Assembly: GCF_002335525.1 (NCBI RefSeq)
Contig: NZ_BDUF01000121.1
Coordinates: 1 to 64,000, forward strand
Length of the DNA stretch: 64,000 nucleotides
Reading direction: 5' to 3'
From: Effusibacillus lacus
GTDB lineage: Bacteria; Bacillota; Bacilli; Tumebacillales; Effusibacillaceae
The translations under genes were made by a program, and so were the position numbers. The notes beneath the pieces are model-generated. The model made no database searches and was not told the origin of the DNA. It was given only the letters and a program-made list of their open reading frames with translations. Below, piece by piece: positions 25,200 to 34,489 of the stretch. The stretch's first letter is position 1. Each line of letters starts with the position of its first letter.

Positions 25200-28100
25200 A
25201 ACTGGCGGAGTTTTCCGTTCGAAAACCTGTGTCGATCGCGATGCTGATCATTGCGATCGTGATTTTTGGCGTGGTGTCTCTACCGAAGCTGAGTGTCGAT
25301 CTCTACCCTGAGCTGAACCTGCCGGTGGCCGTCGTTGCCACAAGTTATCCGGGAGCCACCCCCACGGAAGTGGAGAAACTGGTAACCAAGCCGATTGAAG
25401 AAGTGATCGGAACGGTCAGCAACGTGAAGGAAATCCGCTCCGTCTCCATCGGCGAAGCGTCCCAGGTGATTGTGCAGTTTGACTGGGGAACCGACATGGA
25501 CCAGGCAGCCCTTGATATGCGGGAGAAAGTCGACCTGATCGAAGGGCGTCTGCCGGAGGACAGCAACTCCCCGCGCGTGATCAAGCTGGATCCGAACGCC
25601 ATGCCGGTGCTTACCATGTCCCTGTCGGGCGAACAAGACGTAGTCAAATTGAAAAATCTGGCCGATACCATCATCAAACCCCGGCTGGAACGGGTGGAAG
25701 GGGTGGCGGCTGTTTCGGTAACAGGTGGAAAAGACCGGGAGATCCAAGTGGTCCTTGATCCCAACAAACTGAACGCCTACAGCCTGACAGTCGATCAGGT
25801 GCAGCAGGCATTGAGAGGCGAGAATATCTCGGGCTCCGGCGGCTTGATCTATGAAGGAAGCCAGCTGATCCGGATTCAGATCAACGGCGAGTATGAAACG
25901 GTCAACCAGATCGGGGAAACCCCCGTTCGCCTGCCGGCCGGAGGCACCGTCCCCCTGAAGGAACTGGCCACTGTCAGGGACAGTTTCAAAGACGTGAATC
26001 AGAAGACCTTTGTCAATGAGCAGCCCAGTATCGGAATCGCCATCAACAAGGCAACCGGTTCCAACTCCGTGCAGGTGGCGGATGCTGTCTTCAAGGAACT
26101 GGACGACATCAAGAAACAGCTTCCCAAGAACGTGGAGCTGAACACGATCCTTGACACTTCCAAGTTTGTGAAGCAATCCATCAACAATGTGGCGAAGCAC
26201 GCGGTAATCGGCGGGCTGCTGGCTGTCTTCATCCTGCTGCTGTTCCTGAACAGCTACCGTTCCACACTTGTGATTGCCATCGTCATTCCGATTTCTGTGA
26301 TTGCCACCTTCAGTTTGATGTATTTCACCGGTGAAACCATCAACCTGCTGACCCTGGGCGGTCTGACCCTGGGGCTGGGATCGCTGGTCGACTTCGCCGT
26401 GGTGGTTATGGAGAGCATTTATCGTCACCGGCAGGAAGGCAAAGACTTGAAGCTTGCCTCCATCATCGGGACAAAAGAAGTGGGCACGGCCGTCATGGCC
26501 TCTGCCCTGGCGCAGATTGCCGTGTTCGTGCCGATTGTTTTTGTGGAAGGTCTCGCTTCCCAACTGTTTGGCCCGCTGGCCATGACCGTTGTGTACTCCC
26601 ATATCGCCGCCCTTTTTGCAGCCATTACCCTGGTGCCGATGATGGCATCGAAATTGCTGAAGCGGGTCCCCACCGGAGAAGACGAGCGGAAGCTGCTGGA
26701 GTCTGAATCCAGGAATCCGTTTGTGCTGTTCGCCAAATTTTTCAACCGGGTGTCCAAAGGCTATGGCCGCCTGATTCGCTGGGCGCTTGGTCACAGAAAG
26801 ACGGTAATTCTGTCAACGGTTCTGCTGCTTGGCGGATCGGTGGCGGTCTCCCCGCTGGTGGGAGCCGAATTTATTCCGGCAATGGACCAGGGCGAGTTCA
26901 GTGTCGACATTGAAATGCCCAATGGAACAAAACTGGAAGAAACGGAAAAGATGGCCCAGCGAATCGAGCAGATCGTCAAAGAGATCCCGGAGCGGTCAGC
27001 CATCTTCACAACGATCGGCAGCACCACCGGGCCCAACATCTCCCAGCAGATCACGACCAACATCGCGTCCGTTCAGGTAAAGCTTCAGCCCAAAGACCGG
27101 CGGGATCGCTCCACAAATGATGTGGTGGAGGAAATCCGCAAGAAGGTTGCCGACATTCCGGGTGCCAAACTGACTGTCAAGCTGGCCAACAACGCCGGCG
27201 GACCGATGCAGGCTCCCCTGGAGATCAGCATTCGCGGCGATGATGAGAAAGTGCTGAAAGATATCAGTGAAATCGTCCTTTCAGAAGTCAAACAGGTGGA
27301 GGGAACCCGTAACCTTAAGACCTCCCTGCAGGACAAGCAGCAGGAATACCAGATCTTCATTGATAAACAACTGGCAGCCAAGTACGGAATCGGCACCGGG
27401 CAGGTCATCTCGGCCATCCGCACCGCTTTTGACGGGCAGGTGGTCACCCGCTTCCGAACAGGGGACGACGAGTTTGACATCAAAGTGATGTACCCGAAAG
27501 ACCTGCAGCAGGAAAAATCGAACCTGAGCCAACTGCTGGTCACGTCCCCAACAGGCAGCCAGGTGCCGGTATCCCTACTCGCCAAGATTGAAAAAACAGA
27601 CGTACCGGAGAAGATCAACCGGGTCAACCAGACCCGTGAAGTCAGCATTACCGGGGACATTTCAGGCCGTGACCTGAACTCCGTCAGCCGTGACATCGAA
27701 GCGCGTTTGGCCGGTCTCAATCTGCCCGACGGGTACTTTATCGAAATCGGCGGCCAGACCAAAGAGATGGCCGATGCATTCGGCAGCCTCGGTCTTGCCA
27801 TCATCCTGTCCATTGTGCTTGTGTACATGGTTATGGCAAGCCAGTTTGAGTCGCTGTTCCATCCTTTTGTCATCATGTTTTCGGTACCGCCCACTTTTAT
27901 CGGGGTTGTCTTCGGACTCCTGGTAACCGGATACCCGCTTAGTGTTCCGGCCTTGATCGGGGCGATTTTGCTGGTGGGGATCGTGGTCAACAACGCCATC
28001 GTCCTGATCGACTACGTGAATACCCTGCGCCGACAAGGCATGGAACGCAATGAAGCCATCCTGAAAGCAGGCCCTGTCCGGCTTCGTCCGATTCTGATGA

Positions 28101-28360
28101 CGACTCTGACCACCGTCCTCGCCATCATTCCGATGGCGTTTGGCGGCGGCGAGGGAACCGAAGGTTCGGCACCGATGGCTGTGGTGGTGGTGTTCGGCTT
28201 GACCTTCTCCACCCTGATCACCCTGGTGCTGGTACCGGTGGTGTACACGGTGCTCGATGATTGGATTCAGAAACGAAAAGAACGAAAGATGGCGCGGAAA
28301 GCGCAGCGTGCCGCCAAAGCCGCCGCCCATTCAGCCGCATTGGAGGGGAGAGCCCTATGA
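25196..28360 (+). CDS. RND-family efflux permease (HAE1/AcrB type)
   Basis: 1054 residues with the two-fold RND layout: TM1 (about 12-30), a large extracytoplasmic loop, a helix bundle at about 340-490, a second loop and C-terminal helices. The intramembrane motif LGLGSLVDFAVVVMESIYRH keeps one Asp where many RND pumps have two. Proton-driven export of drugs, lipids or surfactants is likely. Gram-positive cells lack an outer membrane, so it works without a TolC-type channel. The downstream gene encodes a lipoprotein adaptor. The gene starts at an ATGA overlap. Confidence 0.92.
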   Translation: MKLAEFSVRKPVSIAMLIIAIVIFGVVSLPKLSVDLYPELNLPVAVVATSYPGATPTEVEKLVTKPIEEVIGTVSNVKEIRSVSIGEASQVIVQFDWGTDMDQAALDMREKVDLIEGRLPEDSNSPRVIKLDPNAMPVLTMSLSGEQDVVKLKNLADTIIKPRLERVEGVAAVSVTGGKDREIQVVLDPNKLNAYSLTVDQVQQALRGENISGSGGLIYEGSQLIRIQINGEYETVNQIGETPVRLPAGGTVPLKELATVRDSFKDVNQKTFVNEQPSIGIAINKATGSNSVQVADAVFKELDDIKKQLPKNVELNTILDTSKFVKQSINNVAKHAVIGGLLAVFILLLFLNSYRSTLVIAIVIPISVIATFSLMYFTGETINLLTLGGLTLGLGSLVDFAVVVMESIYRHRQEGKDLKLASIIGTKEVGTAVMASALAQIAVFVPIVFVEGLASQLFGPLAMTVVYSHIAALFAAITLVPMMASKLLKRVPTGEDERKLLESESRNPFVLFAKFFNRVSKGYGRLIRWALGHRKTVILSTVLLLGGSVAVSPLVGAEFIPAMDQGEFSVDIEMPNGTKLEETEKMAQRIEQIVKEIPERSAIFTTIGSTTGPNISQQITTNIASVQVKLQPKDRRDRSTNDVVEEIRKKVADIPGAKLTVKLANNAGGPMQAPLEISIRGDDEKVLKDISEIVLSEVKQVEGTRNLKTSLQDKQQEYQIFIDKQLAAKYGIGTGQVISAIRTAFDGQVVTRFRTGDDEFDIKVMYPKDLQQEKSNLSQLLVTSPTGSQVPVSLLAKIEKTDVPEKINRVNQTREVSITGDISGRDLNSVSRDIEARLAGLNLPDGYFIEIGGQTKEMADAFGSLGLAIILSIVLVYMVMASQFESLFHPFVIMFSVPPTFIGVVFGLLVTGYPLSVPALIGAILLVGIVVNNAIVLIDYVNTLRRQGMERNEAILKAGPVRLRPILMTTLTTVLAIIPMAFGGGEGTEGSAPMAVVVVFGLTFSTLITLVLVPVVYTVLDDWIQKRKERKMARKAQRAAKAAAHSAALEGRAL

Positions 28361-29670
28361 ACGAAGGGAACTGCATGAACGCGAATCATCCTATCGACGG
28401 AAATCACTCCGCTGGGCGGAACAGTCTGTCGTCGTGGAAACGGTGGCCTGCCCTGACGCTGGCCCTGGGACTGCTGGTCAGCCAGCCTTTGATTGCCGGC
28501 TGCTCCAGCAAGTCGAAAGCGACAGACGCCCAGGACAAATCGGTTCCCGTCGTTGTCCAGACCGTCGCGGAAGGAAATATTGAACAAACGATAACTATGA
28601 CAGGTACAGCCGAAGCCAACGCCGTCATCCAACTGTCGTCGAAGACCGGCGGCAAGGTGGTTTCCATCCCGGTTGCCGTAGGCAGCCAGGTGCAGGCAAA
28701 CGATGTGCTGCTGCAGTTGGAAGAAACAGACCTGCGGAACGCCCTGCGGCAAGCGGAAGCGTCCCTGAATTCCGCCAAGGCCAACCTGGCCCAGGTCCGC
28801 GCCTCCCAGGAAACGGGGGCCGTACAGGCAGAAAATGGTCTGGTGCAGGCCAGGCAGGCACTGGAAGATGCGAAGGCCAACTTTGCCCGCATGGAGAACC
28901 TGTTTAAGGCTGGGGCTATTTCCAGGCAGCAGTTTGATCAGGCGAAGACGGCACTTGTGAACGCGGAAGCAGCGTATAACAACGCCGTCGCCGCCCAGCA
29001 AAGCAGCGCCCGGTCGGAAGCGGTAAAGGTGGCGGAACAGGCGGTGAATCAGGCGCAGGTCGGGTATGACATTGCCGCAAACAATCTGGCCAACGCCACC
29101 ATCCGGGCCCCGCAAGCGGGGACGGTTGCGGCCATCAGCACGGAAGTGGGGCAGATGGCAAGCCCGTCGGCTCCGCTCGTCACTCTGGTAGACATGAGCC
29201 GCATGAAAGTGAAGCTGGAAATCCCCGAGTCTTCCCTACCCTACTTCCAGCAAGGCAGCACGGTGGAGATCGAGTTTGACTCGATGGGTCTGAAAACAAC
29301 CGGCAAAGTGGATTCGGTCAGCCCGTTGAATAACACCCCGTCCAAAGGCTATCCGGTGGTGGTTGTGATTGACAACGCCGATGCCAAGATCAAGCCGGGC
29401 ATGGTCGCCAAGCTGACCATCAGCCGCAGCATCAGCGACAACCAGAAAAAAGGCATGAAGGTGCCGACCGACGCCATCCTGACGATTGACGGCAAAACAT
29501 ACGTCTACGTGGCTGACGGAGACAAGGCGGTCAAACGGGAAATCAAGGTAGAAGAACAAACCAGCACCGATTCCCTGATCTCCGGCGACATCAAACCGGG
29601 CGACAAAATCATCGTCCGCGGTCATACTTTGTTGAAAGAGGATTCGAAGATCCGAATCGTGGAGAAGTAA
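28357..29670 (+). CDS. RND efflux adaptor lipoprotein
   Basis: 437 residues. A lipobox (LIAGC) follows a long, polar N-terminal leader; then come barrel-sandwich hybrid halves (SSKTGGKVVSIPVAVGSQV; ATIRAPQAGTVAAISTEVG), an Ala/Gln-rich coiled-coil hairpin of about 130 residues and a beta-barrel domain. The ATG at 28357 overlaps the permease stop by 4 bp and is preceded by GGAGGGGAGAG. It would be lipid-anchored outside the membrane and stabilise the pump. Its 3' end overlaps the convergent MFS gene by 62 bp. Confidence 0.9.
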   Translation: MNEGNCMNANHPIDGNHSAGRNSLSSWKRWPALTLALGLLVSQPLIAGCSSKSKATDAQDKSVPVVVQTVAEGNIEQTITMTGTAEANAVIQLSSKTGGKVVSIPVAVGSQVQANDVLLQLEETDLRNALRQAEASLNSAKANLAQVRASQETGAVQAENGLVQARQALEDAKANFARMENLFKAGAISRQQFDQAKTALVNAEAAYNNAVAAQQSSARSEAVKVAEQAVNQAQVGYDIAANNLANATIRAPQAGTVAAISTEVGQMASPSAPLVTLVDMSRMKVKLEIPESSLPYFQQGSTVEIEFDSMGLKTTGKVDSVSPLNNTPSKGYPVVVVIDNADAKIKPGMVAKLTISRSISDNQKKGMKVPTDAILTIDGKTYVYVADGDKAVKREIKVEEQTSTDSLISGDIKPGDKIIVRGHTLLKEDSKIRIVEK

Positions 29671-31243
29671 CCCTCAAGAAATATAACATGGGAATCGCCA
29701 GGAAAAATGGAATGGCCGACAGCATGAAAGTGTCTGCTATGGCGCGAACCGCTGCTTCTTTCTGGATCATGCCGCTCAGCACCGCCATGGCGGACGCTTT
29801 CGCCGAGGCCATATCAAGCCCCGACTGAGTAAAATGAACGGTCAGCATCGCCTGTGCCTGTAGGGCCGCATCCGATGCAAGGCTGACATCTTCATTGATT
29901 CGGGCGCTGTGGAAAGTCTGCCTCTGCTGCATGATGGCGGTCAACACGGCTATCCCGAAAGAGCCCGCAATCTGACGCACCACGTTCCCCAGACCCGATG
30001 CCTGGCCGATCCGATGCTTTTCAACGGCGTTCATGCCTGCGGTCGTCAACGGCATCATGCACAAACCGATTCCGATTCCGCGGATGGTAAGAACCATGTC
30101 CAGCCAGCGATTCGGGGTGTCCACTGTCAAATTATGCAGTTCATAAGTGGTAATGCCGACAATCGTCAACCCTGTCAAACCCAGTGGAAGGACTCCATAC
30201 CGGTCGAACAACCGGCCGGCAATCGGCATCATGATACCCATCGCTATCGCCTGCGGCATCAGAATCAACCCGGTCTGCACGGCAGACAGCCCCTGGATGT
30301 TCTGAAGGTACAAGGGGGTAAGAAAGATTCCGCCAAACATCCCGATCATCACGAGACTGGAAGAAAGAGTGCTGATCGTGAACCGCAGGTTGCCAAACAG
30401 ACTGAGGTCCAGCAAAGGATTTTTCTTGCCGGTTTCCAGCCATATGAGAAAGACAAAACTGAAGAACGACACAAAGAACAGGGTTACGATGTAGAGGGAA
30501 GACCATCCCTCTTTTTGCCCCTGGCTGAGTGCCAGCAGCAGTGAGCCTGCGGCAATCGTAAAGAGAAGGAACCCCCACCTGTCGAAATGGAGATTCTCCC
30601 GTGTGTCCGTTTCCTTAAGCAGCGCCAGCACCAGCATAATGGACAGGATGCCGACAGGCACATTCAATGCGAACAGAATCCGCCAACTGAAATATTCCAC
30701 CAAATACCCGCTTAAGGTAGGACCTACCGCAGGGGCCACCATTGCCGCGATTCCCCAAAGGCCAAGCGCCAGACCGATTTGCTTCGGCGGCATCACTTTG
30801 TAGATGATGGCCATGCTCAGCGGCATGATGATACCGCCCCCCAGACCCTGAACAATGCGAAAGGCAATCAGGCTCGAATCGTTCCAGGCGAGACTGCAGA
30901 GCAAGGATCCGAGAACGAAGGCTGTCAGGGACAGGACCAGCGATGTTTTGTATCCAAAGCGGTCTCCCACATAGCCGCTCAGAGGAATAATGACCCCCGA
31001 AGCCAGCATATACCCGGTAAGCACCCACTGGATCGTGTCGGTTGTGGACCCGAAGACGGCCATAAGTTTGGGCAAGGCGACGTTGATCAGACTGTTATTG
31101 AGGATTGCCACAAACGCTCCGGCAATCACCGCCAGCAAAGCCAGCCACTGATTTCCCCCGTTGGCGGGGTTGCCCCCATGGGAGGAGTTGCCCCCACCGG
31201 TCGTGCTTCTGTCCCCCGTCGGGGATTTCGATGCAGCGGTCAT
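29609..31243 (-). CDS. DHA2-family drug:proton antiporter (EmrB/QacA type)
   Basis: 544 residues with 14 predicted membrane segments. MFS motifs are present: VALPKLMAVFGSTTDTIQWV, GYVGDRFGYKTSL (loop 2-3), and RIVQGLGGGIIMPLSMAI with the antiporter motif of TM5 GIAAMVAPAVGPTLSGYLVE. It exports hydrophobic compounds using the proton gradient. The gene lies 15 bases after the HlyD-type adaptor, an EmrA/EmrB-like pair. A Gly/Asn-rich repeat (GGNSSHGGNPANGGN) sits in the cytoplasmic N-terminus. Its 3' end runs 62 bp into the convergent RND adaptor gene. Confidence 0.92.
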   Translation of the reverse strand: MTAASKSPTGDRSTTGGGNSSHGGNPANGGNQWLALLAVIAGAFVAILNNSLINVALPKLMAVFGSTTDTIQWVLTGYMLASGVIIPLSGYVGDRFGYKTSLVLSLTAFVLGSLLCSLAWNDSSLIAFRIVQGLGGGIIMPLSMAIIYKVMPPKQIGLALGLWGIAAMVAPAVGPTLSGYLVEYFSWRILFALNVPVGILSIMLVLALLKETDTRENLHFDRWGFLLFTIAAGSLLLALSQGQKEGWSSLYIVTLFFVSFFSFVFLIWLETGKKNPLLDLSLFGNLRFTISTLSSSLVMIGMFGGIFLTPLYLQNIQGLSAVQTGLILMPQAIAMGIMMPIAGRLFDRYGVLPLGLTGLTIVGITTYELHNLTVDTPNRWLDMVLTIRGIGIGLCMMPLTTAGMNAVEKHRIGQASGLGNVVRQIAGSFGIAVLTAIMQQRQTFHSARINEDVSLASDAALQAQAMLTVHFTQSGLDMASAKASAMAVLSGMIQKEAAVRAIADTFMLSAIPFFLAIPMLYFLRVTSPRFGSSNPLSTKYDRGR

Positions 31244-31258
31244 TGCAGCCCCCTCCTT

Positions 31259-31918
31259 CTACCTTGCTTTCAAATGGATCTTGACGACGGCGCTCATGCC
31301 CGGAGACAGCCGCACCCCTTGCGGATTCTCAATCGCAATTTTGATCGGCACCCGCTGGGTGACCTTCGTAAAGTTGCCGCTGGTATTCATCGCGGGCAGC
31401 AGTGCAAAAGTGGAAGCGGTCGCTTCCCCTATCTCCGCCACCTTCCCGTTGAAGGTATGGCCGGGGAAACTGTCCACCGTAAACTCCGCGTACTGGCCCG
31501 TTTGAACTTTTTGCAGATCGGTTTCTTCAATGTTGGCAGACACGTACAGATTCTTTTTGTTCACCACCATCGCAACCGTCTGGCCCGGAGACACCACTTC
31601 CCCGACATGCGCCAGGGTCTTGATCACCGTGCCCTCCACCGGCGAGCGAAGCACAGCGTTTTCCAGCATGCTGTTCGGCAAATTGCCGATGTCCTGTTGA
31701 CCGACAATCTGATCTTTCCCCACGGCATCTCCTTCCTTGATGCCAAACTGGGTCAGTTTCCCGGCAATCCGCGGCATCACCCGGTAAATGTCGCCGGCGA
31801 TGCGGGCGTCTTCCGTCTTTACGTAATGGGCTTCCTGGTACCAGTAGTAATAACCGATTCCCGCACCGCTCCCCAGCATGACGGCCAATAGGACCAACAG
31901 AATGATTTTTCGCTTCAT
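31259..31918 (-). CDS. HlyD/EmrA-like membrane fusion protein
   Basis: 219 residues: an N-terminal membrane anchor (5-26), then a short biotinyl-lipoyl-like hybrid domain (GVVSPGQTVAMVVNKKNLYVSA) and a beta-barrel portion ending near SPGMSAVVKIHL. It lacks the long coiled coil of Gram-negative EmrA, as is usual in Firmicutes. It partners with the MFS exporter downstream. Its start overlaps the MarR stop by 4 bp. Confidence 0.88.
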   Translation of the reverse strand: MKRKIILLVLLAVMLGSGAGIGYYYWYQEAHYVKTEDARIAGDIYRVMPRIAGKLTQFGIKEGDAVGKDQIVGQQDIGNLPNSMLENAVLRSPVEGTVIKTLAHVGEVVSPGQTVAMVVNKKNLYVSANIEETDLQKVQTGQYAEFTVDSFPGHTFNGKVAEIGEATASTFALLPAMNTSGNFTKVTQRVPIKIAIENPQGVRLSPGMSAVVKIHLKAR

Positions 31919-32355
31919 TTGGTACCCCCGTCTTTCTCCTCCAAGTGTTTGTACAGCAGCTGCAGCGCCCGTACAACCGTATCGACTTCCGCTTCCGTCA
32001 GCCCTTTCAGCAGATCGGCAAAATATTCGTCTCGCAGTGCGGGAATCTGGCTCCTGATCTGTTCCACCCTGCCGGTGTTGTGGATCCAGATCACCCGGCG
32101 ATCCGTTTCATCCCGCTGGCGCTCGACCAGTCCCTGCCGTTCCAGGCGGTCGATGATGCCCGATACGGTGCTGTAGGACAGATGGACCGCTTCACTGATC
32201 TGCCCGATCGTCCGGGGTTCATGGTAAATCTGCTTCATCACCAGGATCTGCGGCACCGTTATGCCCAATTCGGCCAGATCGCGGGCCACGATTTTCTCAA
32301 AGAGCTTGTTGATTCTCCGAAACAACTGGCGGATTTCCGCCGCTTTCTCTTTCAT
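31915..32355 (-). CDS. MarR-family regulator of the MFS operon
   Basis: 146 residues. The winged helix reads IGQISEAVHLSYSTVSGIIDRLERQGLVERQRDETDRRVIWI, broken here only by description: recognition helix STVSGIIDRLE, wing RQRDETDRRVIW. GGGAGGTGA precedes the ATG at 32355 (a GTG just before it is equally possible); the longer frame would need a TTG. First gene of marR-hlyD-MFS, so it probably represses its own operon through the palindrome immediately upstream. Confidence 0.88.
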   Translation of the reverse strand: MKEKAAEIRQLFRRINKLFEKIVARDLAELGITVPQILVMKQIYHEPRTIGQISEAVHLSYSTVSGIIDRLERQGLVERQRDETDRRVIWIHNTGRVEQIRSQIPALRDEYFADLLKGLTEAEVDTVVRALQLLYKHLEEKDGGTK

Positions 32356-32385
32356 CACCGGCGTCACCTCCCGAAAAATTTTCAA

Positions 32386-32399
32386 CAGAAAAATTTCTG
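32386..32399. promoter_or_regulatory. Candidate MarR operator
   Basis: CAGAAAAATTTCTG has 6-bp perfect arms around AA and lies 31 bases upstream of the MarR start, where it would overlap the promoter or the 5' end of the transcript. Confidence 0.45.
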
Positions 32400-32456
32400 A
32401 TGCGAAATATTAGCAATGTATTTATAAATACTCCAAACTGGACCGTACGTCAAGAA

Positions 32457-32478
32457 GCGACCCTCGTGACAGGGTCGC
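32457..32478 (-). terminator. Hairpin downstream of the two-domain stalk gene
   Basis: A perfect 8-bp stem GCGACCCT/AGGGTCGC has a 6-base loop. The following tract on the minus strand is TTCTT, a modest U-run. Confidence 0.6.
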
Positions 32479-32533
32479 CTTCCGTGAATGATTCTTTTAT
32501 TATGCAACATTTATTATGCAACATTGTGGGTGA

Positions 32534-33826
32534 TCAATCCGCCACCACACTCTTAAACATATCTAGGATCTCGTCCTCGTACTCATCCTGGTAATCCTCG
32601 TGGACCCGGGCTTCCCCTTTGTACACCACGTCGTTCTTGCGGAAAAAGAACACGTAGTCGACATAGCTTCCATCATCGTCGATCCAGAGATAGGCATCCG
32701 TGCCGTCCCGCAGTTCTTCTTCGTCGGCGTCAGCGTAGTCGTCCTCCAGGTCGTCCCAATCGAGGTCCTCTTCGTCATAGGCATAGAATTCCACATCTGC
32801 ATGAGACAGATCCCACTCAATTCCGTTCGAATGGGTGTCCACATCATTGTCGCCATCATCCCATTCTTCCGGATACTGCAAGGAGAAGAAGTACTTGGTG
32901 TTCACATAGTCAACGAGATCCTCGTTCCCGTCTTCCTCCTCCACTTCAAAGCTCCGGAACATTTTCTTAATGTCGTAATCGTCATCCATGTCATCCGGCA
33001 AGCTGACATAAAGGGTGGCTTCGTAATCCCCTTCGTCCACACGCATCATGTAGACGGTCCGGTTTGAATATTCGTCTTTCTCGTATTCGGCATCGGTCCC
33101 GTCATTCAGATCAATCGGATCGGCGTCATCCTCTCCAATCGGATTGGAAACCGGAGTGGTTCGCGAGAAGCGAATGTACGCATAGGCGTCCTCATCGTCA
33201 TCATCCAGTTCCCATTTGACATACCCGGGCACAACTCTCGGCTTTGGCCAATCCTCCGGGTACTGAATCGAATACTCGTCCCATTTGTGGGAAAAAGTGT
33301 CCCAGTCATCCCCGTAATCCGACTGGTCGCCAGAAGGGGTGCCAGGGGTATAGGGATCACTGTAGTCAGGCGTAGAGGATCCATTGTTTTGCACAATCTC
33401 TACCGTCTTTGTGTTTTCGTGCCAGTATAGATTGGCGCCCAAGGCCTCTCCGACAAACCTTACAGGCACGTATGTACGACCGTTCCTCAATACAGGCGCC
33501 GTTTCCAATTGATAAGGTTGCCAGTTTACATAGGCCGTTTTTTGCCCGATGGTCAGAGTAATCTGTCTGGAATTGAGAACAATGGTGGCTTGCTGTGCGG
33601 ACTCGTTCCAGTTCACGGCAGCCCCCATATGTTCCGCAACAAACCGGATCGGCACCATTACCCTGCCGCTCTCAGAATCAAGATAAGGTACGGAATCGGA
33701 AAGCGGTACCTGTTTTCCGTTTACTGTAATGGAGACGATGCTCAGACTTTGGGCATCCGCAACCGGCGGTGCCGCGAGCAAGGACACCAAAGCCAGCGTG
33801 CACCCGATTGTTCTCATAAACCGCAT
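32534..33826 (-). CDS. Secreted stalk-domain protein with two acidic C-terminal domains
   Basis: 430 residues: signal peptide (1-24, ending VADAQ), a copper-amine-oxidase-N stalk domain (about 25-140; MVPIRFVAEHMGAAVNW and YVPVRFVGEALGANLYW), a Ser/Pro/Asp linker, then two related acidic domains of roughly 110 residues, each opening with a YPEDW/YPEEW motif (SIQYPEDW, SLQYPEEW) and ending in Asp-rich strands. The start at 33826 follows CTGGGGGGAA. I know no enzyme with this layout; the repeated domain recalls PsbP-like or lipoprotein folds, with low certainty. Probably wall-associated. Confidence 0.75.
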   Translation of the reverse strand: MRFMRTIGCTLALVSLLAAPPVADAQSLSIVSITVNGKQVPLSDSVPYLDSESGRVMVPIRFVAEHMGAAVNWNESAQQATIVLNSRQITLTIGQKTAYVNWQPYQLETAPVLRNGRTYVPVRFVGEALGANLYWHENTKTVEIVQNNGSSTPDYSDPYTPGTPSGDQSDYGDDWDTFSHKWDEYSIQYPEDWPKPRVVPGYVKWELDDDDEDAYAYIRFSRTTPVSNPIGEDDADPIDLNDGTDAEYEKDEYSNRTVYMMRVDEGDYEATLYVSLPDDMDDDYDIKKMFRSFEVEEEDGNEDLVDYVNTKYFFSLQYPEEWDDGDNDVDTHSNGIEWDLSHADVEFYAYDEEDLDWDDLEDDYADADEEELRDGTDAYLWIDDDGSYVDYVFFFRKNDVVYKGEARVHEDYQDEYEDEILDMFKSVVAD

Positions 33827-33960
33827 AGTAGTTCCCCCCAGCTGGACTCGACGTATTACTAATTCTCTTTTCGCCTGCAAAATCCTTCCAGAGGAGCAGG
33901 CATCTGCGGTTGACATAAAGATTCAGTTTGTCAACCTCCACATCGGCATGCAGGAGGAAT

Positions 33961-34134
33961 TGATAGTACCTATTTGTTATGCAACTTTGTGGATGAGCAG
34001 GGATTCTGATAGTACCTATTTGTTATGCAACTTTGTGGGTGAGCAGGGATTCTGATAGTACCTATTTGTTATGCAACTTTGTGGGTGAGCAGGGATTCTG
34101 ATAGTACCTATTTGTTATGCAACTTTGTGGGTGG
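33961..34134. repeat. 46-bp direct tandem repeat, about four copies
   Basis: Units start at 33961, 34007, 34053 and 34099, beginning TGATAGTACC and containing TTGTTATGCAACTTTGTGG; the fourth diverges after about 36 bases. Copies 2 and 3 are essentially identical. A related sequence (TTATGCAACATTGTGGGTG) lies at the other end of the neighbouring stalk gene near 32510-32530. Non-coding. Confidence 0.9.
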
Positions 34135-34171
34135 GTGGAAGAATGAGTGCGGATGCTTCCCTGCTGTTCAT

Positions 34172-34360
34172 AATTAGGGATTTTGACGCCCTTATTTTTC
34201 CTTTTCGGGGAGTGGTTTTGGGAATAAGTGATTTTGAGGCCCTTATCCGGGAATCTGCACATGACCTTTTAATAAAAAGAGGCCGATAGGAACCTGATAA
34301 TCCTCTATTGGAAAAAGAGGAGGATGCAAAAATTGAATTACTGCCTGATAATCCCCTATT
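34172..34360. repeat. Four-palindrome element, copy E (diverged)
   Basis: Modules lie at 34172-34196, 34223-34247, 34285-34309 and 34336-34360, offsets 0, 51, 113 and 164. The first two have clear AGGG/CCCT stems with AATA/TATT ends; the third and fourth are weaker and share CTGATAATCC. Assigned mainly from the conserved spacing. It sits between the 46-bp and 41-bp tandem arrays. Confidence 0.6.
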
Positions 34361-34489
34361 CCCCCCAAGATAGATTATGTAAATCTTGTTTCCTGCGAAC
34401 ATCCCGATCCCAAACTGCGTCCGGCGGCCAAACATATAAAAAAGGGCCCCTCCATTGCAAGCACATGGTGTCACTATTGCAAACCACCT

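Noticed and set aside
25280-26794. 504-codon frame antisense to the first RND permease
   Set aside because: His/Gln/Asp-rich composition without motifs, fully inside a well-supported permease gene.
33961-34134. Insertion sequence ends
   Set aside because: Direct tandem repeats only; no transposase or terminal inverted repeats found nearby.
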